Shown here: positions 45,320 through 55,933 of the stretch, in pieces
Layout of the letters: each line of letters begins with the position of its first letter
Numbering within the stretch: position 1 is the first letter of the stretch
DNA from: Yoonia sp. F2084L
GTDB lineage: Bacteria > Pseudomonadota > Alphaproteobacteria > Rhodobacterales > Rhodobacteraceae
Assembly (NCBI RefSeq): GCF_023015625.1
Contig: NZ_JALKAH010000001.1
Span: 434,001-498,000 of the forward strand
Length of the DNA stretch: 64,000 nucleotides
Direction of reading: 5' to 3'
The notes under the pieces: model-generated
Seen by the model: only the letters and a program-made list of their open reading frames with translations
What the model was told of the DNA's origin: nothing
Databases searched by the model: none
Position numbers and translations under genes: made by a program

Positions 45320-45934
45320 TTAGCGCAAGACAGCAAAGCCACCTTCGTTATATTCGGGTGCTCCGTCGCCAAGGCTGAGGTCGGCGTCGCCTGCGATCGC
45401 CTCAATCGTATCTGTACCGTTGAGAAAATTACCCTCCAACGCCACATTCGCGGCAAAGGAATTGCCGCCATTTGATAGGGCTCCGGTCATTGCCATGTCA
45501 AAATGGTTATCGCCGCCTGTCACATTGCGGTCGATCACACCATTGCCGGTCAAGGTGCCGACATAGTCGCCATCTGTGCTGTGGATGAAATTACCGGCGG
45601 TGCCGGATACGGTATTGGTATCAAAGGCCACATCCAGCTGTAATTGGCCAATCATGCGATCGGTGGTGCCGGTCTGTGAGGCGATGATCGCACCTTTGTA
45701 GGCGACACTGCCTGTTGCGGTGGCACCGAAGTCTGTTGCGGTGGAAATGTTGCCTGCATTGACCAAAGCGCCGTCCGTATTCACCAATGCCGCCGTTTGC
45801 GCCGAAAACGCGCTGTTAATATCGGCGAAAGTGGCAAAGGTGGGATCGAACGCGAAAGGCTCGGATACTTCTTCGCATGCGGCAAGGCCGATGACGCCAA
45901 GACCAAGGGCGATTTTTGTGACTGCTACGTTCAT
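45320..45934 (-). CDS. lipoprotein with TbpB-like beta-barrel features
   Basis: A 204-residue lipoprotein. The signal [13 protein letters not shown] has a lipobox with the lipidated Cys at residue 20. The mature part is rich in Gly, Ala, Asn and Thr with alternating beta-strand pattern, and the C-terminus [14 protein letters not shown] resembles the barrel end of transferrin-binding-protein-B-like domains seen in small marine alphaproteobacterial lipoproteins. No TonB receptor is nearby. The ATG at 45934 has AAGGAC upstream; a longer frame to 46060 is rejected. Confidence 0.65.
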   Translation of the reverse strand: MNVAVTKIALGLGVIGLAACEEVSEPFAFDPTFATFADINSAFSAQTAALVNTDGALVNAGNISTATDFGATATGSVAYKGAIIASQTGTTDRMIGQLQLDVAFDTNTVSGTAGNFIHSTDGDYVGTLTGNGVIDRNVTGGDNHFDMAMTGALSNGGNSFAANVALEGNFLNGTDTIEAIAGDADLSLGDGAPEYNEGGFAVLR

Positions 45935-46154
45935 TTTTTTGTCCTTCTTGCAGGTGCGACCCTGACGTGCTGTGCCCGGCCAAAGGTCTGATAAAGCGTG
46001 AGAAAAACTCTGGCACTGGTCACTGCGGGCACCATAAGTCGCATCGCGTTGATGGGTCAACGTCGCGATCGGCGTTTTGTCGCGACTGTGCCATTGAACC
46101 TATGCCCGTTTTCCGACATTTTGCGCGGAAATCAGACAGAAGGTGGGATACGCC

Positions 46155-46880
46155 ATGAGCGATACGGGAAAAACGGCATATAAACGTGTGATGCTTAAGA
46201 TCTCGGGTGAGGCGCTGATGGGCGATACTTCATTCGGTCTGCATCCCCCAACGGTGCAGCGCGTCGCACGCGAAGTGAAGTCCGTGCATGATCTGGGTGT
46301 CGAGATTTGCATGGTCATCGGCGGCGGCAACATCTTTCGCGGGTTGCAAGGCTCGGCGCAGGGCATGGAGCGGACAACCGCTGACTATATGGGGATGCTG
46401 GCCACGGTGATGAACGCGCTGGCGATGCAGTCTGCCTTGGAGGAACTGGGTATTCACACCCGCGTCATTTCAGCCATCACAATGAACGAGGTGGCCGAGC
46501 CCTACATTCGCCGCCGCGCCGTCCGCCACCTAGAGAAGAAGCGGGTTTGCATTTTTGCCGCCGGAACGGGCAATCCATATTTCACCACCGATACGGCCGC
46601 GACATTGCGCGCCAGTGAAATGAACTGCGAGGCGATCTTTAAAGGCACCAAGGTTGATGGTGTCTACGATAAAGACCCCGCAAAACACGATGATGCGGTG
46701 CGCTATGAACAGGTGTCTTATGACGAAGTGCTGCAAAAGCATCTGGGGGTGATGGATGCCAGCGCCATTGCTTTGGCGCGCGACAATGACCTGCCGATTA
46801 TCGTGTTTTCTTTGGATGAACCGGGTGGTTTCAAGGGTATTCTGGCCGGTGAGGGCACCTACACCATCGTGAAAGATTAG
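46155..46880 (+). CDS. pyrH: UMP kinase
   Basis: A 241-residue amino-acid-kinase-fold enzyme making UDP from UMP. Recognised from [40 protein letters not shown] and [12 protein letters not shown]. The ATG at 46155 starts [12 protein letters not shown]; a GTG four codons earlier is possible. It heads the pyrH-frr-uppS-cdsA-dxr-rseP-bamA series, an order conserved widely in Proteobacteria. Confidence 0.96.
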   Translation: MSDTGKTAYKRVMLKISGEALMGDTSFGLHPPTVQRVAREVKSVHDLGVEICMVIGGGNIFRGLQGSAQGMERTTADYMGMLATVMNALAMQSALEELGIHTRVISAITMNEVAEPYIRRRAVRHLEKKRVCIFAAGTGNPYFTTDTAATLRASEMNCEAIFKGTKVDGVYDKDPAKHDDAVRYEQVSYDEVLQKHLGVMDASAIALARDNDLPIIVFSLDEPGGFKGILAGEGTYTIVKD

Positions 46881-47033
46881 GCCGGGTGCCGACACCGCAC
46901 TTGACTGGTCGGTCAAAGGTCTGCGCTTTAACTGCACAAAATGGTCAGATTTGCCTGACTATACAACTCCATCCCTTTGGCATAAAACGATGAAAACCCG
47001 GGCAAAGCCCGACGAGGAAGAGCACCGCAAGAT

Positions 47034-47597
47034 ATGTCTGACGATTTTGAACTTGATACCGATGATCTGACCCGCCGTATGGAAGGCGCTGTTGCAAACC
47101 TGCGTGTTGAACTTGCGTCTTTGCGCACAGGCCGTGCGTCCGGCTCTATGCTGGAACCGGTCATGGTCGATGCTTATGGTTCCATGACTCCGATCAATCA
47201 GGTCGGCACTGTCAATGTGCCGGAACCGCGGATGGTAACCATCAATGTTTGGGATAAAGGCTTGGTCGGCAAGGTTGAAAAAGCCATTCGTGAGAGTGGT
47301 TTGGGGATCAATCCTCAACTCAACGGTACGATTATCATGTTGCCCATCCCAGAGCTGAATGAAGAGCGCCGCCGCGAGCTAACCAAAGTTGCTGGCCAAT
47401 ACGGCGAAAGCGCACGGGTTTCAATTCGCAACTTGCGCCGCGATGGTATGGACCAGATCAAGAAGGCCAAAGCAGATGGGTTGTCTGAGGACGACCAGAA
47501 GTTCTGGGAAGCTGCTGTGCAAGAAGTCACAGACGCGCATATCAAAATCGTTGATGAAACTGTCGAGACGAAACAAGCCGAGATCATGCAGGTTTAA
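47034..47597 (+). CDS. frr: ribosome recycling factor
   Basis: A 187-residue tRNA-mimic protein that splits post-termination ribosomes together with EF-G. Recognised from [16 protein letters not shown], the [19 protein letters not shown] segment and the C-terminal helices with [12 protein letters not shown]. Normal length. A small hairpin CGGGC-AAA-GCCCG (46999-47011) lies in its leader, 22 bases before the ATG. Confidence 0.97.
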   Translation: MSDDFELDTDDLTRRMEGAVANLRVELASLRTGRASGSMLEPVMVDAYGSMTPINQVGTVNVPEPRMVTINVWDKGLVGKVEKAIRESGLGINPQLNGTIIMLPIPELNEERRRELTKVAGQYGESARVSIRNLRRDGMDQIKKAKADGLSEDDQKFWEAAVQEVTDAHIKIVDETVETKQAEIMQV

Positions 47598-47627
47598 TCC
47601 CGAACCGCGAACCAAAAGGGGGCCACC

Positions 47628-48353
47628 ATGCCCAAGGATGCAAACGCCAAGACTGCCCCCGCCCATGTCGCGATTATCATGGATGGCAATGGCCGTTGGG
47701 CCCAGAAACGTGGTCGCCCGCGGCTTTTTGGTCATCATGCGGGCGCGCGCCGGGTTCGTGAAATCGTGGCGGCTTGTCCTGATCTGGGTGTGAAATACCT
47801 GACGATCTTTGCTTTCTCGACTGAAAACTGGAAACGGACCCAGACCGAGGTTGCCGGTCTGATGACGCTGTTTCGCAGATATCTTGAGCGTGAAGCCAAA
47901 GAGCTTTTTGAAAGCGGCGTTTGCGTACGGTTCATTGGCGACCGCGTACGCCTTGACGATAAGCTGGTGTCTTTGATGGATGAGTTGGAGTTGCGCACGG
48001 CAGACAATGATCGTGTGCATCTGACAGTCGCGCTGAACTACGGTGGTCGGGATGAGGTGACGCGCGCAGCCAAGCGTCTGGCATTTGAGGTAGAGCAGGG
48101 TCGTTTGACCCACAAAGATGTGGATGCGGAAACGCTTGCGCGTTTTCTCGATACTCATGTGCTGCCCGACCCGGATCTGGTGATCCGCACCAGTGGTGAG
48201 GCGCGCATTTCCAATTTTCTGCTCTGGCAATCGGCCTATGCCGAATATGAATTCCTGGACACACTGTGGCCTGACTTCAGTGCTGCGGAATTTGCGAAGG
48301 TCCTGGACGGCTATGGTCAGCGCGACCGCCGCTTTGGAGCTGTCCGAGCCTGA
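47628..48353 (+). CDS. uppS: undecaprenyl diphosphate synthase (cis-prenyltransferase)
   Basis: A 241-residue enzyme making the C55 isoprenoid carrier for peptidoglycan and other glycans. The catalytic Asp19 is in IIMDGNGRWAQKRG. YLTIFAFSTENWKR and the C-terminal DLVIRTSGEARISNFLLWQ are the conserved UppS boxes. GGGGGCCACC precedes the ATG; cdsA starts two bases after the stop. Confidence 0.96.
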   Translation: MPKDANAKTAPAHVAIIMDGNGRWAQKRGRPRLFGHHAGARRVREIVAACPDLGVKYLTIFAFSTENWKRTQTEVAGLMTLFRRYLEREAKELFESGVCVRFIGDRVRLDDKLVSLMDELELRTADNDRVHLTVALNYGGRDEVTRAAKRLAFEVEQGRLTHKDVDAETLARFLDTHVLPDPDLVIRTSGEARISNFLLWQSAYAEYEFLDTLWPDFSAAEFAKVLDGYGQRDRRFGAVRA

Positions 48354-48355
48354 TA

Positions 48356-49162
48356 ATGAACACCCCCGCACCACCACCTGCCGCCAAATGGGATGATCTG
48401 ACAGTCCGCCTGATTTCCAGTGCGGCGATGGTTTTTGTCGGTGCGATTGGTGTGATCCTTGGCGGGGTCTGGTTCCAGATGCTGGTGGTGTTTGTCACCG
48501 CCGTCATGGTTTGGGAACTGTGGATGATGATCCGCCCCAAAGAGCCGACCAAAGGGATGCTTTTGGCCGCTTTGGTGGCTTCGATTATGTCGGGGCAACT
48601 GGTTGAGAATAACCCTTGGGGCCTGCTTTTGTTCTTGGTGGTCCCGCTGATCGGTGTCACCCAGCTAAAAACGGAAATCAAAACCTTTTTCATCTTCGCT
48701 TTGGGCATTCAACTGGCGGGTTGGGGTCTTGTGCATTTCCGCATGGATTACGGGTTTTTCTGGCTGCTGTGGCTGATGTCGGTCGTGATCGTCACGGATA
48801 TCTTCGGGTATTTTGCTGGGAAGTCCTTTGGCGGCCCGAAATTCTGGCCCAAGATCAGCCCCAAGAAAACATGGAGCGGAACCGTTGCGGGTTGGCTGGG
48901 CGCTGCTTTGGTTGGGTTTATCTTTACGCTTTTCACCAATGCGGGCGTTTGGCTTATCGTGATCTCAATGGTGCTCAGCTTTGCGGGCCAGATGGGTGAT
49001 ATTGCCGAAAGCGCACTGAAGCGCCGGATGGGCGTCAAGGATAGCTCCACGCTGATCCCGGGGCATGGCGGTCTGTTTGATCGCTTTGATGCGCTGTTGG
49101 GTGCGTCGCTGTTCCTGATTGTTGTCGCCGATATTGTCGATGTGCCCGGGGTCGTTTGGTGA
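48356..49162 (+). CDS. cdsA: phosphatidate cytidylyltransferase
   Basis: A 268-residue inner-membrane enzyme with about seven hydrophobic segments, forming CDP-diacylglycerol for phospholipid synthesis. The C-terminal signature SALKRRMGVKDSS...PGHGGLFDRFDALL is complete, and FGGPKFWPKISPKKTWSG is the substrate-binding loop. Its stop overlaps the dxr start. Confidence 0.95.
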   Translation: MNTPAPPPAAKWDDLTVRLISSAAMVFVGAIGVILGGVWFQMLVVFVTAVMVWELWMMIRPKEPTKGMLLAALVASIMSGQLVENNPWGLLLFLVVPLIGVTQLKTEIKTFFIFALGIQLAGWGLVHFRMDYGFFWLLWLMSVVIVTDIFGYFAGKSFGGPKFWPKISPKKTWSGTVAGWLGAALVGFIFTLFTNAGVWLIVISMVLSFAGQMGDIAESALKRRMGVKDSSTLIPGHGGLFDRFDALLGASLFLIVVADIVDVPGVVW

Positions 49163-50328
49163 GACGGATCACGGTGTTTGGCGCGACAGGGTCGGTGGGG
49201 CAAAGTGCGCTTGATCTGATTGCACGTGATGCGGATGCTTACGATGTTGTTGCCCTGACGGGCGGGCGTAATCTGGTGCAGCTGGCCGCAGATGCACGGC
49301 GGTTGCGCGCTGATCTGGCGGTGACCTGTTATCCTGAATGTTACAGTGAATTGAAAGACTTGCTGAGCGATACCGATATTGAGGTCGCCGCTGGCCCTGA
49401 TGCGATTGCACAGGCGGCGGCGCGGCCGGTGGATTGGGCGTTATCGGCGATTGTTGGGGCTGCTGGGTTGGTTCCGGGGCTTGAGGCGCTGTCGCATGGC
49501 ACGACGTTGGCGCTTGCGAACAAGGAGTCGCTGGTGACTGCTGGTCCACTGCTTTTGGGCCGTGCCAAAGCGCATGGTGCGACCGTGCTGCCAGTGGATA
49601 GCGAACATTCTGCGGTGTTTCAGGCGCTGGTGGGCGAACATATGGCTGCGGTTGAGCGTGTGATTATCACCGCAAGCGGTGGCGCATTCCGTGATTGGCC
49701 AATTGAAAAGTTGGCAACCGCGACTTTGGCCGAAGCGTCCAGCCATCCGAATTGGGATATGGGTCAGCGGATTACGATTGATAGCGCGTCGATGTTCAAT
49801 AAAGCGATGGAGCTTATTGAAACCAAAGAGTTTTTTAACGTCTCACCCGATATGATTGAGGTGCTGGTGCATCGCGAAAGTCTGATTCACGCGATGGTCG
49901 GCTTTAACGATGGGGCACTGATGGCGCATGTGGGTCCGCCTGATATGCGGCACGCGATTGGCTATGCGTTGCATTGGCCGGAACGCAAGGCGCTGCCGGT
50001 CGAACGGCTTGATCTGGCCAAGATTGGCAGCCTGACATTTGAAGCGCCTGATGATGCGCGCTACCCCGCACTTGGGATTGCCAAGCGCGTGATGAAAGAG
50101 GGCGGGCTGTCGGGGGCTGTCTTCAATGCTGCGAAAGAACGCGCCTTGGACGGATTTATCGCGGGCGACATCGGGTTTTTGGATATGTCGCGGGTCGTTT
50201 CCGCGACGTTGGACAAAATGTCATCACAAACTGGGCTGCAAAACGCTGCGATTACCCTAGATAATGTATTAGAGACAGACCGGCTGGCGCGTATCTATGC
50301 CGCCGAAACCTTTAGCCAATTGGGATAA
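49159..50328 (+). CDS. dxr: 1-deoxy-D-xylulose 5-phosphate reductoisomerase
   Basis: A 389-residue NADPH enzyme for the MEP isoprenoid pathway, making MEP from DXP. The Rossmann motif is VFGATGSVGQSALDL at 6-20. The metal and substrate motifs LPVDSEHSAVFQ, ITASGGAFRDW, HPNWDMGQRITIDSASMFNKA and HRESLIHAMV are all present. It starts with GTG in a GTGA overlap with the cdsA stop; a TTG one codon earlier is less likely. Confidence 0.95.
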   Translation: MRRITVFGATGSVGQSALDLIARDADAYDVVALTGGRNLVQLAADARRLRADLAVTCYPECYSELKDLLSDTDIEVAAGPDAIAQAAARPVDWALSAIVGAAGLVPGLEALSHGTTLALANKESLVTAGPLLLGRAKAHGATVLPVDSEHSAVFQALVGEHMAAVERVIITASGGAFRDWPIEKLATATLAEASSHPNWDMGQRITIDSASMFNKAMELIETKEFFNVSPDMIEVLVHRESLIHAMVGFNDGALMAHVGPPDMRHAIGYALHWPERKALPVERLDLAKIGSLTFEAPDDARYPALGIAKRVMKEGGLSGAVFNAAKERALDGFIAGDIGFLDMSRVVSATLDKMSSQTGLQNAAITLDNVLETDRLARIYAAETFSQLG

Positions 50329-50341
50329 CACTTTGGATCTG

Positions 50342-51667
50342 ATGCAATTTGTGCCGATGTTCGGCAACTTCGCCTTCATGATTGTGGCCTTTGTGGTGGC
50401 GTTATCCATCATCGTCGCGATCCACGAATACGGGCATTACATCGTCGGGCGCTGGTGTGGCATCCATGCGGATGTGTTCTCGCTCGGCTTTGGGCCGGTG
50501 ATTTACAGCCGGGTGGATCAGCGCGGCACCAAGTGGCAGGTCGCGGCTTTGCCTTTGGGTGGCTACGTAAAGTTCATGGGCGACGCGAATGCGGCCAGTG
50601 TCGGCAGCGATGGCGAAGTGGCCGAAGTTGATATGCGCCGCACGATGCTGGGCGCGCCTTTGTGGGCGCGCACGGCGACTGTTGCGGCGGGGCCAATTTT
50701 CAACTTCATCCTTGCCATCGCGATTTTCGCAGGCTCGATCATGTATCAGGGTCGTTCGGCTGATCCGCTGACATTCGGCGAATTGCGCCCGCTGCCGCCA
50801 AGCTTCGCAACCGAACTGCGCGAAGACGACGTTATGGTTGCGGTTGAAGGTATCATCTTCAACGACCCAGAGCGGGCAGAATCGATCGCTGATCTGGTGC
50901 CGGTACAAGAGCGGCTGACCTACACCGTGCTGCGCGATGGCGATCAGATAGACGTCGAGGGGCCATATTACTTTCCTGCTTCTGTTCTCAGTGTCAGCCC
51001 ACGCTCTGCTGCTGATGATGCTGATATCAAGATCAATGACGTGATCACAGCGGTTGATGGCACACCGATTTACGCATTCTCACAGGTGCAAGAGATCGTT
51101 TTGGCTGCGGATGGTGCTGATCTGCAGTTCAGCATTTGGCGTGATGGCGGCAGGCTTGAAAAAACCATTGCACCGCGCCGCGTGGACCTGCCCACGCCTG
51201 AGGGTGGCTTTGAAACCCGCTGGCTGATCGGGATCACTGGCACGATATTCTTTAATGAAAAAACCGAAAGCGTCGGCGTGTTTGAGGCTGTGGGTTTGGG
51301 CGCTGAAGGTCTTTGGAATACGGTCACGACATCGCTATCGGCCATGCAACATATTTTGTTTGGCCAGATCTCGACTTGCAACCTGTCTGGCCCTGTTGGG
51401 ATCGCTGAAACCAGTGGATCAATGGCAGAGCAAGGCGCGCAAAGCTTTATCTGGTTCATCGGTGCACTGTCGGCTGCCGTGGGCCTGATCAATCTTTTCC
51501 CAATCCCGGTGCTGGATGGCGGACACCTTGTTTTTTATGCCTATGAGGCCGTTTCACGCCGCAAGCCAAGCGACCGCGCCGTACAGGTCTTTATGTTTGT
51601 GGGGTTGTCTCTGATCCTGTCGCTGATGATGTTTACGATCCTGAACGACACCATCCTCTGCCCCTAG
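50342..51667 (+). CDS. rseP: RseP-type site-2 intramembrane metalloprotease
   Basis: A 441-residue membrane protease. The zinc motif HEYGH is at 28-32 in the first helix, and NLFPIPVLDGGHL in the third conserved helix supplies the LDG ligand. Two PDZ-like regions lie between (about 110-290). Known members cut anti-sigma factors and signal-peptide remnants in the envelope stress response. ATG 50342 has a weak ribosome site; an in-frame TTG at 50333 with GGGA upstream is an alternative. It lies 13 bases after dxr. Confidence 0.93.
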   Translation: MQFVPMFGNFAFMIVAFVVALSIIVAIHEYGHYIVGRWCGIHADVFSLGFGPVIYSRVDQRGTKWQVAALPLGGYVKFMGDANAASVGSDGEVAEVDMRRTMLGAPLWARTATVAAGPIFNFILAIAIFAGSIMYQGRSADPLTFGELRPLPPSFATELREDDVMVAVEGIIFNDPERAESIADLVPVQERLTYTVLRDGDQIDVEGPYYFPASVLSVSPRSAADDADIKINDVITAVDGTPIYAFSQVQEIVLAADGADLQFSIWRDGGRLEKTIAPRRVDLPTPEGGFETRWLIGITGTIFFNEKTESVGVFEAVGLGAEGLWNTVTTSLSAMQHILFGQISTCNLSGPVGIAETSGSMAEQGAQSFIWFIGALSAAVGLINLFPIPVLDGGHLVFYAYEAVSRRKPSDRAVQVFMFVGLSLILSLMMFTILNDTILCP

Positions 51668-51748
51668 GAACACGATCACGCCAGATGCCAAAATGACATG
51701 CTTGTCGTTTTGACATCTCCCATCATTGTCGGTACTCCGAAGGAAACA

Positions 51749-54079
51749 ATGAACTGGGCACGGGCGGTCGTTATGAAGACAGGTTTGAGGTGCGTCTTGG
51801 CGCAATTTAGTGCAGCGGTGCGATTGGTCTGGATGGCGTTTTGCATCGTCGTTCTAACGTCAGGTGTGGCAAGTGCGCAAAGCGTTGCTTTCAGCACAAT
51901 CGAAGTCGAAGGCAACCAACGTGTCGCGGATGGTACGATCCTGACCTTTGGCGGGTTGCAGCCCGGCACGCGTCTTTCGACCGCCGAGTTGAACACAGCA
52001 GGGCAAAATATCCGCGCATCGGGTCTGTTTGAAACCGTTGATCTGCTACCCCAAGGCAACCGTTTGCTGGTACGGGTCGTCGAATACCCCACAGTCAATC
52101 GGATCAATATCGAAGGCAACGCGCGGCTACGTGATGCGCAACTGCTGCAAGTGGTTCAATCACAGCCTCGCCGGGTGTTTACGCCCGAACAAGCAGAGGC
52201 TGATACCGCCGCGATCACGCAGGCTTACGCGCAGCAGGGCCGCATCAACGCAACGGTCACTCCGCGCATTATCCCGCTCTCTGAAAATCGCGTTGATCTG
52301 GTGTTTGAGGTCGTGGAATCGGCCGTCACCGAGGTTGAACGTATTTCGTTTCTAGGCAACCGCACCTATTCCGAGCGTCGCCTGCGCCGTGTGCTTGAGA
52401 CCAAGCAAGCCGGTATATTCCGCTTTCTGGTGGGTCGGGATACCTATTCGCCTGAACGTGTGGCACGGGACCGCGAAGTCTTGACTGACTTCTACCAGTC
52501 CCGCGGGTATCTTGACTTTGTCATCCAGAATGTTGACGTGTCCCTGACACGTGAACGAGACGCATACCTTGTGACATATAACTTGCGGGAAGGGCAGCGG
52601 TTCGCCTTTGGTGAGGTCACGGTTTCAAGCGAAATCACTGGCGTGGATGCGGCCGATTTTCGTGATAGCGTGCGTGTGCGCGCCGGTGCGACATACTCTC
52701 CTGTGCCGATTGACAGCGACATTAACCGGATAGAGCGGCTTGCCGTCCAGCGTGGTCTGAACTTTGTGCAGGTCGAACCGCGCACAACCCGTAACCCTCG
52801 CGATCAAACCATTGATATCGAGTATGTGTTGGTCTCAGGCGAACGCGTTTTTGTGGAACGGATCGACATCGAGGGCAATGGCACAACGCTTGACCGTGTT
52901 ATCCGCAATCAGTTTCGCACGGTTGAGGGCGACCCGCTGAACCCGCGTGAAATTCGTGCAAGCGCGCGCCGTATTCGCGGGCTTGGTTTCTTTGAATCTG
53001 TTGCGGTCGATACCCGCGCCGGATCGTCCCCGAGTCAGGCCGTGATTGATGTTGATATCGTGGAAGGGCCGACCGGCACGCTGACGTTTGGCGCCAACTT
53101 TAACACCGACACAGGTCCCAGTTTGCTGGCCGCCTACCGGCAAAGCAACTTCCAAGGGCGCGGCCAACGTCTGGATTTTGATATATCGACCGCCGAAACC
53201 AATCGCAGGTTCAGTTTCGGCTTCACCGAACCACAATTGCTGGGCCGCAATCTGCGTGGCTCGATTGATTTGTCGTATAGCACGACGGACAATGAAAACG
53301 CGCTTTATGACACCGAGACCCTGCGCATCAGCCCCGCGATGAGCTTTCCGGTAAGTGATGCAGGGCGTCTGCGTTTGTTCTACGCACTTGAATATACCGA
53401 CCTGAATGACGTCTCTGATCTTGCCAGTGTCATCATCCAGAACGAAGGTGACGCAGGCGGCATTTGGACCAACGCACTTGGGTATTCCTACAGCTTTGAC
53501 AATCGGCGCACAGGGCTGAACCCCAACGCGGGGATTGTTTTGCGGTTCGGGCAGGAATTTGGCTTTGGCGATACGCAATTCATCAAGACCACAGCACTCG
53601 CCGGTGCAGAGACAAGCATTCTGAACGAAGAAGTTACATTGCGCGCTACGCTTGAAGGCGGACTGCTGAGCTATCAGGATGGCGACAGCCGCGTGACAGA
53701 TCGCTTTTTCCTCGGCAGCCGTTTGATGCGCGGGTTTGATCCAGGCGGCATCGGACCTCGCGATGATTTGACGGATGATGCTTTGGGTGGCAACTCTTTT
53801 GCCGTTCTGCGCCTTGAGACAGAGTTCCCGCTTGGGCTGCCAAGTGAATACGGCATCACCGGTGGGGCTTTTATCGACTATGGCTCTGTCTGGGACGTGG
53901 GGGAAACATTTGGCGAAGACGTGATTTCGAATGATTTTATCGGCCGTTCGGTCGCTGGTCTGTCGATCTTTTGGACGACGCCGCTTGGCCCACTTCGGTT
54001 CAACTTTACCGAACCCTTGAACGTGCAGGACCGTGATAAAACGCGAAACTTCGATTTGACGATCTCGACGAGCTTTTAA
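51749..54079 (+). CDS. bamA: BamA, outer-membrane beta-barrel assembly protein
   Basis: A 776-residue Omp85 protein inserting outer-membrane barrels. A signal peptide (cleavage near GVASAQS) is followed by five POTRA domains (about 40-430, starting with VAFSTIEVEGNQRV) and a C-terminal 16-strand barrel ending in a terminal Phe (TISTSF). The lid-lock-type segment FLGSRLMRGFDPGGIGPRD is visible. ATG 51749 is chosen for AAGGAA five bases upstream. The Skp-like gene follows with no gap. Confidence 0.94.
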   Translation: MNWARAVVMKTGLRCVLAQFSAAVRLVWMAFCIVVLTSGVASAQSVAFSTIEVEGNQRVADGTILTFGGLQPGTRLSTAELNTAGQNIRASGLFETVDLLPQGNRLLVRVVEYPTVNRINIEGNARLRDAQLLQVVQSQPRRVFTPEQAEADTAAITQAYAQQGRINATVTPRIIPLSENRVDLVFEVVESAVTEVERISFLGNRTYSERRLRRVLETKQAGIFRFLVGRDTYSPERVARDREVLTDFYQSRGYLDFVIQNVDVSLTRERDAYLVTYNLREGQRFAFGEVTVSSEITGVDAADFRDSVRVRAGATYSPVPIDSDINRIERLAVQRGLNFVQVEPRTTRNPRDQTIDIEYVLVSGERVFVERIDIEGNGTTLDRVIRNQFRTVEGDPLNPREIRASARRIRGLGFFESVAVDTRAGSSPSQAVIDVDIVEGPTGTLTFGANFNTDTGPSLLAAYRQSNFQGRGQRLDFDISTAETNRRFSFGFTEPQLLGRNLRGSIDLSYSTTDNENALYDTETLRISPAMSFPVSDAGRLRLFYALEYTDLNDVSDLASVIIQNEGDAGGIWTNALGYSYSFDNRRTGLNPNAGIVLRFGQEFGFGDTQFIKTTALAGAETSILNEEVTLRATLEGGLLSYQDGDSRVTDRFFLGSRLMRGFDPGGIGPRDDLTDDALGGNSFAVLRLETEFPLGLPSEYGITGGAFIDYGSVWDVGETFGEDVISNDFIGRSVAGLSIFWTTPLGPLRFNFTEPLNVQDRDKTRNFDLTISTSF

Positions 54080-54601
54080 ATGGGACTATTGCGGGCCTTT
54101 ATCATGTGGCTGGTGCTGGCGCTTCCCGTGTCAGCCCAGCAATCTGGTCCGCCGATCCTGATTGTCGATCAGGAACGCTTGTTTGTTGAAACGCTTTATG
54201 GTCGCAGGTTATCGGCGGAACTGTCAGAGCAAGCCATAGAGCTGCAAGCCGAGAATGATCGCATCGTCGAATCGCTGACCAACGAAGAACGCAGCCTGAC
54301 CATCCGTCGCCCCAACATGAGCCCCGAGGAATTTCGCGCCGAAGCCGAGGCATTCGACACCAAAGTCCAAGAGGTACGCCGCGTGCGTGACGCCAAGAAT
54401 GTTGAGCTGCAGGTCGCCACAGCCGAGGCCCGTTCGCGGTTTGAACAGCGTGTGCAAGGGATTGTGGCGAACATTATGCTGGAACGCGGTGCGGTGATGG
54501 TCATGGAAGAACGCAATATCATCCTTTCGGTGCGTGCCGCAGATATCACGGATGATGCGATTGTGCGCATTGATGCAGAATTGGGAACGGGCGGAGAGTA
54601 A
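54080..54601 (+). CDS. Skp/OmpH-family periplasmic chaperone
   Basis: A 173-residue exported protein. A signal peptide ends near PVSAQQ, followed by [19 protein letters not shown] (the Skp N-terminal strand) and a long charged helical region (about 50-135) predicted to form the coiled-coil tentacles. Skp holds unfolded outer-membrane proteins for BamA, whose gene ends one base before this start. Confidence 0.88.
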   Translation: MGLLRAFIMWLVLALPVSAQQSGPPILIVDQERLFVETLYGRRLSAELSEQAIELQAENDRIVESLTNEERSLTIRRPNMSPEEFRAEAEAFDTKVQEVRRVRDAKNVELQVATAEARSRFEQRVQGIVANIMLERGAVMVMEERNIILSVRAADITDDAIVRIDAELGTGGE

Positions 54602-54692
54602 GCGGCGCTTGCCCGGGTACTGCGGCCTTGTTAATCATGATCCCAAGGCGTCCAATGGGCCCCACCAAAAAGAAGATAAGGAGCCGCCCGGA

Positions 54693-55154
54693 ATGACCGA
54701 AGCCGTCACAACCGCCGACATTCAACTGATCCAGAAAATTCTACCACATCGTTATCCGTTTTTGCTGGTCGACAAGGTGCATAGCATCAATGGGACCACA
54801 TCTGCGGTGGGCATCAAGAATGTCACGATGAACGAGCCGCATTTCCAAGGGCATTTTCCGGGCAATCCCATCATGCCGGGTGTCACGATTGTCGAGGCAA
54901 TGGCGCAGACCACGGCTGTGATGGTTGGTGCGTCACTGGGGCTGACTGACGGCAATCTACTGGTGTATTTCATGGCGATTGATGGCTGCAAATTCCGCCG
55001 CAAGGTTGTGCCGGGGGATGTGCTTGAAATGCATGTCGAAACCACACGCGGCAAACCCGGTGGAAAGGTCTGGCGCTTTAAAGGCGTGGCAACCGTTGAT
55101 GGCGAAATGGCCGCCGAGGCCGAGTTCACGGCGATGATGGACATGCAAGGCTGA
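54693..55154 (+). CDS. fabZ: 3-hydroxyacyl-ACP dehydratase FabZ
   Basis: A 153-residue hot-dog-fold dehydratase of fatty acid synthesis. The catalytic His54 is in [14 protein letters not shown] and Glu68 in [19 protein letters not shown] is the N-terminal signature. AAGGAG lies nine bases before ATG 54693; an upstream in-frame extension overlapping the Skp gene is not conserved sequence. Its stop overlaps the lpxA start (ATGA-type), and no lpxD lies before it, unlike the order in many relatives. Confidence 0.95.
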   Translation: MTEAVTTADIQLIQKILPHRYPFLLVDKVHSINGTTSAVGIKNVTMNEPHFQGHFPGNPIMPGVTIVEAMAQTTAVMVGASLGLTDGNLLVYFMAIDGCKFRRKVVPGDVLEMHVETTRGKPGGKVWRFKGVATVDGEMAAEAEFTAMMDMQG

Positions 55155-55933
55155 TGGGGGTTCATCCTTCTTGCGTGATTGCTGAGGGCGCGCAAATTGG
55201 CGCGGACTGCGTGATTGGTCCGTTTTGTGTGATTGGGCCAGACGTTGTGCTTGGCGACCGGGTTGAACTGAAAAGCCATGTGGTGATTGATGGTGATACC
55301 CATATCGGTGCGGACACGGTCATTTTCTCATTCGCGGTAATTGGTGAAATCCCGCAGGATCTTAAGTTTGATGGCGAAAAGTCCCGCCTGCGCATTGGTG
55401 CCCGTAACCGCATCCGCGAACACGTCACGATGAACACCGGCACAGCGAACGGTGGCGGTGAGACTCGCATCGGTGACGATGGGCTGTTCATGGCAGGCTG
55501 TCACATCGCCCATGACGCGCAAATCGGCGACCGGGTGATTGTGGTGAATTCCTCTGCCGTGGCCGGCCACTGTATCATCGAGGACGATGTGATCATCGGT
55601 GGGCTTTGCGGTGTGCATCAGTTTGTCCGCATCGGGCAGGGGGCCATTATTGGCGCTGTGACGATGGTGACCAAGGATGTGGTGCCACATGGTCTGGTGC
55701 AGGGTCCGCGCGGTGCGTTGGACGGGCTTAATCTGGTTGGGTTGAAACGCAAAGGCGTGGACCGTGCGGATATCACAGCGATGCGCGCCGCATTCCAGAT
55801 GCTTAAGGATGGTGAAGGCACGTTTCAGGATCGTGCGCATCGTTTGGCCGAAGAAAACGACAGCCCCTATGTGCAGCAGATGGTGGCGTTTATCCTTGGT
55901 GACACCGACCGCAACTTCCTGACGCCGGGCTGA
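55154..55933 (+). CDS. lpxA: LpxA, UDP-GlcNAc acyltransferase
   Basis: A 259-residue beta-helix enzyme catalysing the first step of lipid A synthesis. Hexapeptide repeats run from about residue 1 to 185, and the catalytic His120 is in CHIAHDAQIG. The C-terminal helices start at about 190 (LNLVGLKRKG). It overlaps fabZ by one base and lpxI by one base. Confidence 0.96.
   Translation: MGVHPSCVIAEGAQIGADCVIGPFCVIGPDVVLGDRVELKSHVVIDGDTHIGADTVIFSFAVIGEIPQDLKFDGEKSRLRIGARNRIREHVTMNTGTANGGGETRIGDDGLFMAGCHIAHDAQIGDRVIVVNSSAVAGHCIIEDDVIIGGLCGVHQFVRIGQGAIIGAVTMVTKDVVPHGLVQGPRGALDGLNLVGLKRKGVDRADITAMRAAFQMLKDGEGTFQDRAHRLAEENDSPYVQQMVAFILGDTDRNFLTPG

Noticed and set aside
46901..46916. TTGAC-N6-GTCAA inverted repeat upstream of frr
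   Set aside because: Short arms, no matching promoter -10 element, and no link to a regulator; could be chance.
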